Assembly (NCBI GenBank): GCA_002104905.1
Contig: MCFE01000376.1
Coordinates: 20,517-84,516 of the forward strand
Reading direction: 5' to 3'
Source of the DNA: Basidiobolus meristosporus CBS 931.73
Lineage: Eukaryota > Basidiobolomycota > Basidiobolomycetes > Basidiobolales > Basidiobolaceae
DNA: 64,000 nt
The notes under the pieces are model-generated. The model saw nothing but the letters and a program-made list of their open reading frames with translations, did no database searches and was not told the DNA's origin. Below, in pieces: positions 48,163 to 57,628 of the stretch. Both the position numbers and the translations under genes were made by a program. The number at the start of each line of letters is the position of its first letter. The stretch's first letter is position 1.

Positions 48163-48512
48163 TGCTGTAAGAGTCTTGGAGATATTGGAAGTGATTTGGG
48201 AGGACAAGTAGATTTTGTGGTTTTCACTTAATGGTTTATTGAATGTAAAAGTAGTATTTATGCTTTTACATGGTCTTGGCATAACTAACATGTAGAATAT
48301 GCTAACAAAGGTCTCAAGAACATGTGTCCAAAGTTTAGGGCTGTTTGGTCAACTTATCTAACTTTCATGATCTGGGTACCTGATGTTTTGGTGAAAATAT
48401 TCCAAGTAAATCCCAACAAGGAATTTGGTCAGCATTCTTTGAGATTTGTAGGTAAGGATCTAAATAACTAAGTTGGGTGAATATTTAGGTGGAATTACAA
48501 ATTTTTACAACA
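48163..48512 (-). mobile_element. Solo LTR (family A), inverted to its neighbour
   Basis: 350 bp on the minus strand; reading that strand it starts TGTTGTAAAAATT and ends TTACAGCA. Flanks are GAGAA and GAAAA, a 4-of-5 target-site duplication. With the previous LTR it makes an inverted pair of over 300 bp separated by 110 bp. Confidence 0.82.
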
Positions 48513-49057
48513 GAAAAGAACCAATATCTGTGATAAGTGAATCTACCAGCTCTCCCAATCACTTCAATCAAATACATCAGTGTGGATATTTTTCATTTTT
48601 CATTCCAATAAATAGCTCTGTGCTCACTGCTATGACAAGTAGGTCCAATACTGCCACTGGGCATAGAGTTGTAGCTTCCACTGAGAGGAGTAACTTCCTT
48701 CATTTTTGATTGACCAAGTGATTGTCAAGATGAAATGTGGAAAAGCTGAATATCTCTTATAGAAAGCATGTGGATGATAATACAAGTAGGTATTGTTATG
48801 TAAACAAGTGGCACTTTGGGATAAAGCAAGAGTTCCATAGCAAACTTGTATACTAAAAAATATCCACAAGTAATACCAAGTTCTACAATATATAGCAGTG
48901 ATTAGTACCAGATTTATAATATAGAGCTAAATAGCAAAAGTTAAGGGTCTGAATATATGAGTGGCATAAATAGTGGAGGAAAACAAATTAATAGCACAAT
49001 CTTTAGTATTAGTGCCACCTAGAGATAAACCACCAGTTGTACTTAGCATGTAACCAT

Positions 49058-49396
49058 TGTTGCAATGTTTGCAATCCTCCTAAATACTGACCTAACTTAG
49101 TCACTTAAAGCATTACCTACAAATCTTAGAGAATACTGACTAAATTTTTGTATGGACTTAAAATATTTTCACCAAAATATCAGGTACCCAGAACATGAAG
49201 ATTCTCAAGGTTGACCAAACAGCCCAAACTTTGCACACTTGCTCTTGGGACCTGCCTAAAGATATTCTATGTGCTTGTTTTGCCAAGAATGGGCAAAGTA
49301 TAAAACTACTTTTACATTCAATAAATCATCAAGTGAAAACCACATAATCTACTTGTTCTCCCAATCACTTCCAGTATCCCCAAAACTCTTACAGCA
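49058..49396 (+). mobile_element. Solo LTR (family A), diverged
   Basis: 339 bp, starting TGTTGCAA and ending TTACAGCA. Carries an ACCAAAATATCAGGTACC segment also present in the 48163-48512 copy but missing from the 47719 copy. No target-site duplication is visible, so it is probably older. Confidence 0.78.
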
Positions 49397-49574
49397 ATTA
49401 CAAGTGCACTTGACACCAAAGCAAGTATTAATAGCAAGTTATGATAATATACTTGACAAATATGTATATTCACACTATGTTTGTCCACAACAGAGTTTTA
49501 TGATGCACACCATCAACCAGAAGCAATATGAGCTTGGCTGAAATATGATCTTCACACTTGTATAAGTATAAAGT

Positions 49575-49841
49575 GCAGGGGTATTGTGGCATAATGGTAT
49601 TTGATATCTACTCAACAGACAGAGAAGTAATTGGTTATCAATATTCTCAAACTGATCCAAAAGCCCCAAACTTTGCATACAGCTTCCTGGGGCCTTTCAC
49701 AAAATACCCTTATCATTAGTATTACAAAGTTCCCCTAACAGTACAATTACCTTATTTGAGCTCAATAAAATAGCAAGTGACTATCATACAAATCTTCTAG
49801 CTCTGCAAGTCACTTCCAATACTCCATAGAATCTTGGAACA
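49575..49841 (+). mobile_element. Decayed LTR-like copy
   Basis: Retains AAAAGCCCCAAACTTTGCAT, then CTTCCTGGGGCCTTTC and a TCACTTCCAATACTCC block in the same order as family A; the left end is approximate. Probably a second, older subfamily, as it resembles the copies at 35.7-36.5 kb. Confidence 0.55.
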
Positions 49842-50063
49842 GATCATGTATATCTAAAAAGAACATACTTCTTCTCCATTGCTACAAAGAAAATCATGAG
49901 CCAACAGTCCAGCTACCCAAAAACCCCCATGTATTATGTTCTTGTTGTGCGGGTTTTGTACATGTTATAAGTGATTGGGAGAACTTGTAGAATACGTGGT
50001 CTTCACTTATTGAAATGTTGAGCGCAGATTCGCAATAAAATGAATTTATGGCGATACTCAGTC

Positions 50064-51608
50064 TCATGAACAACGGAACTTAGTAAGTGCCTCGACAACC
50101 TCCTTAGCACCTCTATCCCCTGACCTCACCGCTCCCTCCATATACCCTTTCCATTGTAGTGAAGTCTCTGTCCCCACAAAATGGATATTCCCAAATGGCA
50201 CCCTGAGAGCATTCCCGCTAACCTGAGAAAGGACACCTGGTGGCGAAGCAGCCAAAGGCCCCCCAAGGAAAAACTCCTGCTTCGTCCATTCATACTCCAG
50301 CACATTGATGGGCTCTGGGACCTGGATCTTTTCTCCAGAGGGTAGGTTTGCATTCTCAAATGCTGAGCAAAGTTGCACCCACGCGGTCCGACGTCTCTCA
50401 TCCTGCGATAGAAGGGACCACTCACGACCGCGGCGTCCCACGGTAAAACAGCTGATGGACCACTGCTCGTCATCTGGGAAGCTGTTATCCATGGCAAAGA
50501 GGAAGGGTCCCACCTTTGATTGGATGTGGCCTGTGAGGCCGGCGGTTTGCCAGAAAGGTTCGGCAAAGACAAAGATGATCTTGCTGTAGTAGCCGAGGAT
50601 GTTTTCTCTGGCCAGACGCTGTTTGTCTTCGGGCAGAGGTGGGGTGAAAGTGACTGTTTTGTAAAGAGGAGTGGCGATAGAGAGAATGACTTTCTTTGCC
50701 TGGAACGTCGTGCCGTGTGCTGTGTAGACGGTGCACGTTCCTGTACCCGGGTCCTGTTTGATTTCGGTTACAGGTGTTGAGAGGTAGAGGGAATCTGGCT
50801 TTAGTTCTGCGGCCATTTTTTGGGAGAAAGTTTGAGTGCCTTTGGCATGTGGTTAGCTTTCTATGGTTCGTATATATAGTAAGTGGGAGATTTCTTACCT
50901 TGTCGCACACGGAGGTACTGACCTCCATCTTTACCGTCCGAGATCATAGCGGCGAGCCCAGTCCCGGTCTTACAAGAGTGCAAAAAGCTTAGCAAACTGA
51001 TATCCTTGCCTTCAATACCGATCAAAGACTGGTTGATGGCATCAAGTAGATCCGCAATCAATTTGGATTGGAAGGTCTGTACACAATATTCATGCAGAGT
51101 GACACTGTCTAGCTCCTTTGCATTAGGGCTTGAAATAGGATCCTCCAGGTTGACATTGGAAATGAGCTCCTGGAAATGCGCAAAGACTTGAGACAACACA
51201 GCCTGCTCGTCCTCACCCACCTTTGGACGTGTAAGTTGAATAGTAGGAGGCAACCACATGTGCTCTAATGGAACCTACCGGCTGTTCACCGTGTGTGAAT
51301 AAGATGCAGCCCTCCGGACTCTGTAAAATAGCTTGGCCCTTGTGTGCTTGAATCTCTACTTGCAAGCCATACTTCTGGACAAGTTTAAACATTTCGCTTT
51401 GAGTGGTGTCGTTGATCCAGGCGGCGCCAACATCGTTGACACCGGGTCCCCTTTTCTTGGAAGCCACAGTAAGTGTCTTTCCTCCCACACGATCTATGGC
51501 TTCAATTACGGCATAAGAGAGTCCTGCTGCTTGAATATGCAATGCTGCTCGTAGGCCACTAAGTCCTGCGCCGATAACTACTACATCCACGGTCTTGGGC
51601 GATGCCAT
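50064..51608 (-). CDS. Flavin amine oxidase (monoamine-oxidase family)
   Basis: Oxidises amines using FAD. Three exons: the first (from ATG 51608) has the FAD-binding Rossmann motif VVVIGAGLSGLRAALHI (GAGLSG at 13-18), the arginine/glycine loop DRVGGKT and DVGAAWIN. The second starts VGEDEQAVLSQVFAHFQELI, and the third starts TQTFSQKMAAELKPDSLYLS (end of the covering loop before the substrate domain). The C-terminal FAD-closing motif is IHFVGTETSLQWKGYMEGAV with SGDRGAKEVV. Introns near 51.22-51.28 kb and 50.84-50.90 kb are clean. About 470 residues, usual for fungal MAO-N type enzymes. No covalent-FAD Cys or peroxisomal SKL end (it ends KFRCS). The gene is isolated among repeats but shows no damage. 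Confidence 0.9.
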
Positions 51609-52622
51609 TTTGGTAGGATGTCGTATGATGTGTATAATATAGAATGAGAGCCAGTGAAGGTGTTATAAATAAAATGCTTCTATTGACGTAATCCACCCGA
51701 GCAGAAAACACATGGCAATGTGATTGAGACATGGCGCTTGTACTACCACTAACAGTTGTTCCGCATATTGACTACAAATCAATTCTTATATTATTGGTGC
51801 ATGCAGTTTGGTAATTCCGCCTTGTCACTAAATTACGTGTACAGCTATGCAACCAAAGAATGAAGAATGAGAGGATCCTATTGGCATTGCAGAAATCAAA
51901 GTGATTACTTTCATCGAGGCTTTTCAGAAGTGCAAGTGTATGCTATGACTGCGTATCTTCATGACATCTGTCCTCTGCTTTTTGCTATTTGATGGTTGTA
52001 TTAATCTAATATTATCTCTTCTAATTCTTAAACCGTAAGCATTGCACATGGGAGTCAGCATGGACTTCTCTTTTGCAAACTGCCTCAATGGCAAATTTAC
52101 TTAACAGCATCATTGCAAATGCCATTGATCTTGCTATATGTTACTCTCAAATGTAAAGCAATACTCTTGACAGAAGCAAATTCTCTAGCATTAATTATAC
52201 AATGCACCTTTAATATTATCATTCTGTCAAAATTTCAAGGTAATGCAAGTATTGTATCCAAGAGAAAAGTGTAATAAAACTCCTGAATGGTTTAACTGAA
52301 CCAAAGGGATAATTAAGTGCAGTATCTTACAATTGACAGAGAGTGGCAGAAATATTAGCATAGTGATTCGCATCTAATATTTGTCTTGTAAATGGCTGGA
52401 TTTGGCTATAAGGGCAATGGAGTTGGTTTGCAATGCAGGCTAGGCTTGAGCAGAAACTAGAACAAAATTGGGGGGAATCTCAATTTTGCTGAGACACAAT
52501 CTTACTTTTGTTGAGACACACATTAAGCCAAAAGGCTCATTAAACTTTATTCATACTTTTCTATCAAGTCAAGTTAATAAGTGCCAACAGGCTGCATTAA
52601 TTGATATCAATTTGGGTGCTCA
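51609..52622. other. AT-rich intergenic region
   Basis: About 1 kb upstream of the amine oxidase and before the Copia fragment. It looks non-coding. No clear repeat copy was identified. Confidence 0.45.
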
Positions 52623-53549
52623 TGTTGTAAAAAATTTGTAATTCCACCTAAATATTCACCTAACTTAGTCACTTAGACCATTACCTTCAAATTGTAGAGA
52701 ATACTGACCAAATTCCTTGTTGGAATTTACTTAGAATATTTACCCAGAACATGAAAATTAGATAAGTTGTCCAAACATCCCCAAACTTTGCACACATGTT
52801 CTTGGGACCTTCCTTAACCTATTCTACATGTTTTTAATGCCAAGACCAGGTAAAAGTATAAAAACTACTTTACATTCAATATATCATTAAGTGAAAAACT
52901 ACATAATAGGCTTGTTCCATTGTGCCATTGATCATAGTGCCAGAGAGTGCTGTATATTTTGTTTTTAATTTGATATTTTAGGGTCATATGCATGTCAATA
53001 TCAGCTGGAATGATGGAACAAGTCAATTTAACTTGCTCTCCCAATCACTTCCAATATCTCCAAGACTCATACAACAGGTTATGAGCCGCAAGCTGTCACT
53101 CTCTGGAATGTCCAATACTGCTATTACTGGAATTTTCCCCTCTTCTGAAAAGTGGGATGGATCTAACTACCAAGTGTGGAAGGTGAAGATGAAGATGCTG
53201 CTACAAGAAAGAGGCCTTTGGGATATTGTCATGGGAGAAGAATGCCCTCCTAAAAACGTGGGAGAGGAAGCCTTAAAGTACCAGAAGAAAGAACATAGTG
53301 CCTTTAACTGCATTTGCCTTAATGTTAAGGACAAATTGCTAATTCAATACTCAAGAGCAAAAATGGCAAAGAATGCCTGGAAGACATTAGAAGACACCTA
53401 CCAGTCATGTTCAGCTGCTAAGAAAATGTATCTGAGACAAATATTCTTTACTACAAAGATGTAGCCAGGAGAAGAAATGAAAAATCTAATAACAGAATTA
53501 CCCTGCTGGTAGATGAGATGGAATCTGTGGGGGTACCAACTAATGATGA
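52623..53549 (+). mobile_element. 5' fragment of a Copia-type LTR retrotransposon
   Basis: The LTR is 52623-53076 (TGTTGTAA..ATACAACA) and belongs to family A, with an extra segment of roughly 115 bp inside it (about 52911-53030). Directly after it GGTTATGAGC could serve as primer-binding site, then a gag frame starts. The element is cut off at about 53549 by the tail of a SINE-like sequence; no protease, integrase, RT or 3' LTR follows. This copy identifies family A solo LTRs as Copia-derived. Confidence 0.8.
53081..53464 (+). pseudogene. Copia gag (UBN2/DUF4219-type), truncated
   Basis: The ATG at 53081 lies in the sequence right after the LTR. The frame reads IFPSSEKWDGSNYQVWKVKM, a typical gag start (F-DG-NY-W-M), and continues LLQERGLWDIVMGEE, then AKNAWKTLEDTY and KKMYLRQIFFTTKM, as in Copia gag polyproteins. 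It stops at a TAG (53462). In the same frame gag-like residues PGEEMKNLI continue, so the stop is probably a CAG-to-TAG mutation; a later shift of frame leads to LVDEMESVGVPTNDE. The element's gag is therefore broken at least twice and then cut. The more upstream ATG at 52988 lies inside the LTR. Confidence 0.82.
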
Positions 53550-54041
53550 GGGTTAGGGGGGAGGAAAGTCACCAAGTGGTTAAATCTTTATATACCTATG
53601 ACAAGTATCTAAAGAAGCCAAGTTAATCTGAAGTAACTCCTAGAAAGCTAGGTCTGAGAGATATCTTCCTGGTAAGCCAGGTCTGAGAGTTGAGAAGCTG
53701 AGAGGTACTATATTTCCTAGTTAGCTAGGTCTGAGAGAGGTTTCCTGGAAAGCCAGGCCTGAGAAGTGAGAATCTGAATATATCTGAGCTAAGTTATACT
53801 GGTTTGCGGTAGCTGGGTTGTGGCCGGAAAGGCCAGTAGACTGGGGGAACTGAGATGAATTTCTGGGCGATCACTAGCCATATTTACTAGGCAAATCTGG
53901 CCATTAGCATTTCAAGGATTTCAGCCAATCAGAGCCTTTACTTTGCCCAATGGTTGATCAAGCCATCTCCCAATGAGCACACATCAATTTATTAATCAAA
54001 TTTTTGCTGGATCCAGGATTTGAACCCACAACCATGGGTAT
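53550..54041 (-). mobile_element. SINE-like element with tRNA-type B box and LINE-like tail
   Basis: Read on the minus strand, it starts near 54041 with GGTTGTGGGTTCAAATCCTG, which contains a Pol III B-box match (GGTTCAAATCC at 54016-54026). It ends in ATAAAGATTTAACCACTTGG, then GTGACTTTCC and CCCCCCTAACCC. That tail matches the 3' tail of the adjacent LINE (about 65 bp, same order of blocks). The body contains three diverged internal repeats of the AGCTAGGTCTGAGAG type (53635-53770). The A box is missing, so the head looks 5'-truncated or interrupted by the LINE. Confidence 0.5.
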
Positions 54042-55160
54042 GGGTTAGGGTTAGGGGGGGTGACAGTCACCAACAGGTGAAATCTTTATTTCAGTTGAAA
54101 CAAAGAAGCCAGCGCTACTGTTGTAGCTTTGATACAAGAGTGTGTAGCTGAGGGGAATTTGTAGGTAAGTTAATAAGAAGTGATGATAGCTCTTCAGTGC
54201 TCAAGACACTGTTCAGTGGGAAGGGGGGTAGCAAGAGAGGTAAGAATGACTTGTGAACAACATTAATGAGGGGAATGTGATAAGGATTGATATTCATCAT
54301 AAATGGAGTGTGCTGCTGCAGATATTGCTGCCAAAGGTCTGTCAAGTACTTCAGGTAGGCCAGCTTGGGTTTTTCTGACTGCAGAATAAAGTGAGCAAAC
54401 TTCTTGACTTCAGGATCTCCAAGTATAGTTCTCCAGCAGGAGCCAGGTGTTGTGTGGTGTGTTCTCTTCCAGGCCTTAATCAGTGGGTTGTTGCAGTTGT
54501 GAAGTCTGAGGTATAATCTGGTTCTAAGGTAGAGAAGTCTGATCTTGTAGGGCATGAACCCAAAAGCACCAAGAATAGCATGTCTGTAGGGGCATTCAGG
54601 CAAATGAGGCACCAAGGAGGTAATGCACCATACTGCAAACTTGTCAAGCTTAGTGCAGTCTCTAGAAGTAAGAGAGAGAAGTGGTAAGCCAAATTCCAGG
54701 ACAGGGAAGACAAACTGCTTGAGTAGAAGGAGGCAGCTGGGAGCTGAAGTTGTAGGAGGAGTAACAGCCAACAGCTTGTGGAGTGCCTGTCTTGCAAGGA
54801 TAATTCTCTTCTTCAGGTGTGCCCCAGAGTCTAGTCCAGTAGGAAGGAAAGGAAAGCCAAGATATGTAGCAGAAACCTGAGCAGGTAGAGTGGAGTTCTC
54901 CAAGTTGATGGGAGAGCCCAAAGGTACTGTCTTTGCAATGGAAAGCTGGAGATTATTCTTCTGCAGATACTGGTGGATGGTCTGGGAGTCTTGTTGCACA
55001 TTGGAGGAGGATATTCTGATGTCATCAGCAAAGAGAGTAACCAGGCAGTCAGCTGAGAGTCTTGGGAAATCATTCAGGAAGATGGCAAACAGTTTAGGAC
55101 CAAGCACAGAGCCTTGAACCACTCCATTAGGAACTGAGAACACAGCTGATTGCTCACTTG
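54042..55160 (-). mobile_element. 5'-truncated non-LTR retrotransposon (LINE), telomere-like 3' tail
   Basis: The minus-strand frame at 54115-55143 encodes part of a reverse transcriptase. The 3' end is at left: CCCCCCTAACCCTAACCC (54042-54060 on the plus strand reads GGGTTAGGGTTAGGG). Everything upstream of RT motif 3 or so is lacking, as in normal 5' truncation. The right boundary is approximate. Confidence 0.75.
54115..55143 (-). pseudogene. LINE reverse transcriptase, C-terminal part
   Basis: A 342-codon open frame, the C-terminal part of a non-LTR RT. It begins in the domain just before motif 4 (VPNGVVQGSVLGPKLFAIFL is the GVPQGSVLGP block) and has the catalytic LFADDIRI (YADD/FADD box near 55.02 kb). 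Then comes KTVPLGSP, YLGFPF (the usual K-LG motif) and a long thumb/CCHC-less tail (DLWQQYLQQHTPFM). No endonuclease, no upstream RT motifs. The open frame is intact over its length, so the insertion is probably recent. Its first Met is internal to the ancestral ORF. Confidence 0.85.
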
Positions 55161-55426
55161 GGTGCAGGTGTTATAGTAAAGGCCAGGAAAAGGTTAGAAG
55201 AGCAGGGGGTCTGGGGGACGCAGTCCCCTAGAGAATAAAAAAGCAGGGGTTTGGGGGATGCAATCCCCCATACTGCTCCCATACTCTTTAAAGGGTGTAG
55301 GTGTTATAGTAAGGGCTAGGAAAAGGTTACAAGAGCAGGGGGTCTGGGGGACGCAGTCCCCTAGAGAATAAAAAAGCAGGGGGTTTGGGGGATGCAATCC
55401 CCCATACTGCTCCCATACTCTTTAAA
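55161..55426. repeat. 133-bp tandem duplication with paired hairpins
   Basis: Two copies (55161-55293 and 55294-55426) with few differences. Each unit carries two short palindromes, GGGGGACGCAGTCCCC and GGGGGATGCAATCCCC, which differ by two compensating bases, so the second retains the pairing of the first. Confidence 0.9.
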
Positions 55427-55930
55427 TTCCTTTTGGATTACTTTTCTCTCATTCTTGGTTCTGGTCCCTTAGGGTTAGAATTCCTCCTCCTAACCCTTAT
55501 CACCCTAACCATAAATATTTTTACCCTACAATTGGCACATTGTCTGCTCATATAGTGGGCATGTCTGGGCCAGTATTTGTCTCCCTATACTGTCCATATG
55601 CTCTGTATAAGTCTTGATGACTATTTAATTAATAAATTGTTATTTTTAATGTATATCTAATAATTAATGGGATTCATCCCAATCTTACCACAATCCCATA
55701 TTTTGATAAGCTTTGGGCACCATAGATTGTGCGACCCTAATATGATAAAAAATTCATGGCCAATACAAATTTTCTGTAACCCAATTGCTTTTACCAAATA
55801 TAAAGTGTATCCCAAAGTTCAATATATATTATGGCTATAATAGAAACTTTATTTGACACCATTGCAACTACTACTTATGTTCTATGCGCACATGTATCCC
55901 GCGGGAATTGTAAAACTTAGCCACGTGGTA
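55427..55930. other. AT-rich region with telomere-like pieces
   Basis: CCCTTAGGGTTAG, CCTAACCC and CACCCTAACC occur within 55468-55515. Apart from these I see no gene or repeat. Confidence 0.5.
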
Positions 55931-56478
55931 CAAAAGTGCTTTTCATTTTCATCATGATAGTTTTACATGAGTTCCTAATGCACTTTGAAAGTACGCAGTA
56001 GCCATACCCCAACAGGTTTTAAGGATGTCCACTAGCTACGTCTACTTGTGTCTAGTGGGAGCCATCAATCATCAGCCGCGCAATACTGAAATGCTTTTAT
56101 TTTTCATCATGCTAGTTTTGTATGAATCCCTAACGCACTTTCATGGTGCGCGGTAACCATACCCCAACCGGTTTTAAGGATACCCACTTGCTACATTTAC
56201 TTGTGTCTAACGGGAGTCATCAATCATCAGCCGCGCGGTAATAAAGTGCTTTTATTTTTCATCATGATAGTTTTACATGAGTCCTTAACGCACTTTCATA
56301 GTGCGCGGTAACCATACCCCAACAGGTTTTAAGGATACCCACTTGCTACATTTACTTGTGTCTAGCGGGAGTTATCAATCATCAGCCGCGCAGTAATAAA
56401 GTGCTTTTATTTTTCATCATGATAGTTTTACATGAGTCCCTAACGCACTTTTATAGTGCGTGGTAACCATACCCCCAG
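55931..56478. repeat. 155-bp tandem repeat array, about 3.5 units
   Basis: Same-phase landmarks ATCATG(A/C)TAG at 55951, 56106, 56261 and 56416 give a period of exactly 155 bp. Each unit contains CAATCATCAGCCGCGC and GGTAACCATACCCCAAC. The units are 85-95% alike by eye; the fourth stops after about 60 bp. Confidence 0.92.
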
Positions 56479-56934
56479 AAAGTAGTGTGGATGCTTACTT
56501 TAAATGCTCACTTGTGTATTGTACGGACTATCAACAAACAGCCGTGTGGGAATGGAACATCATAGAAAAGCATTGCTTTGTTGTTAGCAAGTATTGATGC
56601 GCAAATAGTGGTACTATGTGAATTATTGAGTAGCTATTTACTCTAGTTGGTTCCAAGATATTCCTAGACAATATGCTCAAAATCAATATTAGCATCAATA
56701 GCTTGCTCTTTGATCACTAAACCACCGCACCCAATATGCGGTGGCCTTGGTTTTGTCTAGCCGTTGAGGAATGAAACCAGAGTACAGTCACAAGAGAGGC
56801 AAAAGTGAAATGTGATGAAGTAAGTGTATATGAAAGTAATATAAATCTACAGGACAGAAGAGAACAACTAGTAGTTAAACAGCACTCACTGACACTCCAC
56901 CAAGTAGAGCACCAACACGGACAATAAACAAGTC
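56479..56934. other. Spacer upstream of the ORF block
   Basis: Contains an inverted repeat ACCGCAC-CCAATAT-GCGGT near 56723-56741. Probably promoter of the next ORF. No gene. Confidence 0.4.
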
Positions 56935-57396
56935 ATGAGGGGAAAGCTTAAGGACCGCTACTCGGGGATCAAGACCAAAAGAGGAAGCTGCCTCTACCAT
57001 AGCAGTCCTTGCGCTCCAAAGGAAGACCAAGAGCCTATTATAGACAAAGATTGCGGCGAGAAGAGCAGTACAATTACCAGTTCTGGTAGTGGTACCTTTG
57101 GAAGTCCCAAATACCTGGAGAAAACTCAGAAAAAATTGGCAGATGACTCAGTTGTCCTGAGGAGAAAACAAACCAATGCAATTGAGCAGTTCCGAAACAA
57201 ACTTCAGCTTAGTTCTTCTTTGCCTCACTATAAAGTACTCCAAGTGGCTTATTTGGATTATAAGTGTATGAAGGAGAATCAGGCAGAGACTGATAAATTA
57301 AGTGATAGTCAATTGCATCACTTCTTAGATCAGGTAGAGAAACAGTTGCACAGCCAAGAGACGGAACAAGAATTGACAATTACAGAAACCAAATAA
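56935..57396 (+). CDS. Orphan ORF, helical, 153 residues
   Basis: ATG 56935, no intron, followed by AATAAAATAAA-type 3' sequence. The N-terminus is basic (MRGKLKDRYSGIKTKRG) and the middle Ser/Gly-rich. The second half is likely helical and charged (EKTQKKLADDSVVLRRKQTN, then EQFRNKLQLSSSLPHYKVLQ), ending in a Gln/Glu-rich coil. I recognise no family. It is the first ORF of a plus-strand series reaching past the SNF2 gene, so it may belong to the same element. Confidence 0.5.
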   Translation: MRGKLKDRYSGIKTKRGSCLYHSSPCAPKEDQEPIIDKDCGEKSSTITSSGSGTFGSPKYLEKTQKKLADDSVVLRRKQTNAIEQFRNKLQLSSSLPHYKVLQVAYLDYKCMKENQAETDKLSDSQLHHFLDQVEKQLHSQETEQELTITETK

Positions 57397-57628
57397 TTTT
57401 GCCAATGTAGTTTTGCATTTTAATAAAATAAAAGGGTGTTAATAAGAACAGAATAAAGTTAACTTATGTGTACATCAAATGATTCAAATACTGGCTAGAT
57501 GGATGTTACGTAGGAGCAAGAAGCTCAGTAACCTCAAAGGAAAGATATGATGAATGGGCCACTGACATTATCCAAATGAGTATAAAAGTGGAGAAAGGAG
57601 ACATAATCCTTCATAAAAAACAAGAAGC

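Larger units (their letters stand above)
47597..50063. repeat. LTR-rich region without host genes
   Basis: Between the P-loop kinase and the amine oxidase. It holds three well-defined solo LTRs and one decayed copy (listed separately) in AT-rich filler. I see no convincing coding sequence between them. Confidence 0.75.

Noticed and set aside
47719-48512. A single large foldback (MITE) or hairpin transposon
   Set aside because: Each arm has its own TG..CA ends and flanking short duplications, so two solo LTR insertions explain it better.
52988-53080. Upstream ATG of the Copia gag frame
   Set aside because: It lies within the LTR and encodes no gag-like residues; the start after the LTR fits better.
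54005-54041. Possible tRNA gene (GGTTCAAATCC and CCAGCA-like end on the minus strand)
   Set aside because: Only the T-arm/B-box half exists; no A box, anticodon arm or matching acceptor stem. Treated as the head of a SINE-like unit instead.
55931-56478. CRISPR-like array
   Set aside because: Repeats are contiguous 155-bp units without spacers in a eukaryotic context; likewise the 92-bp array.
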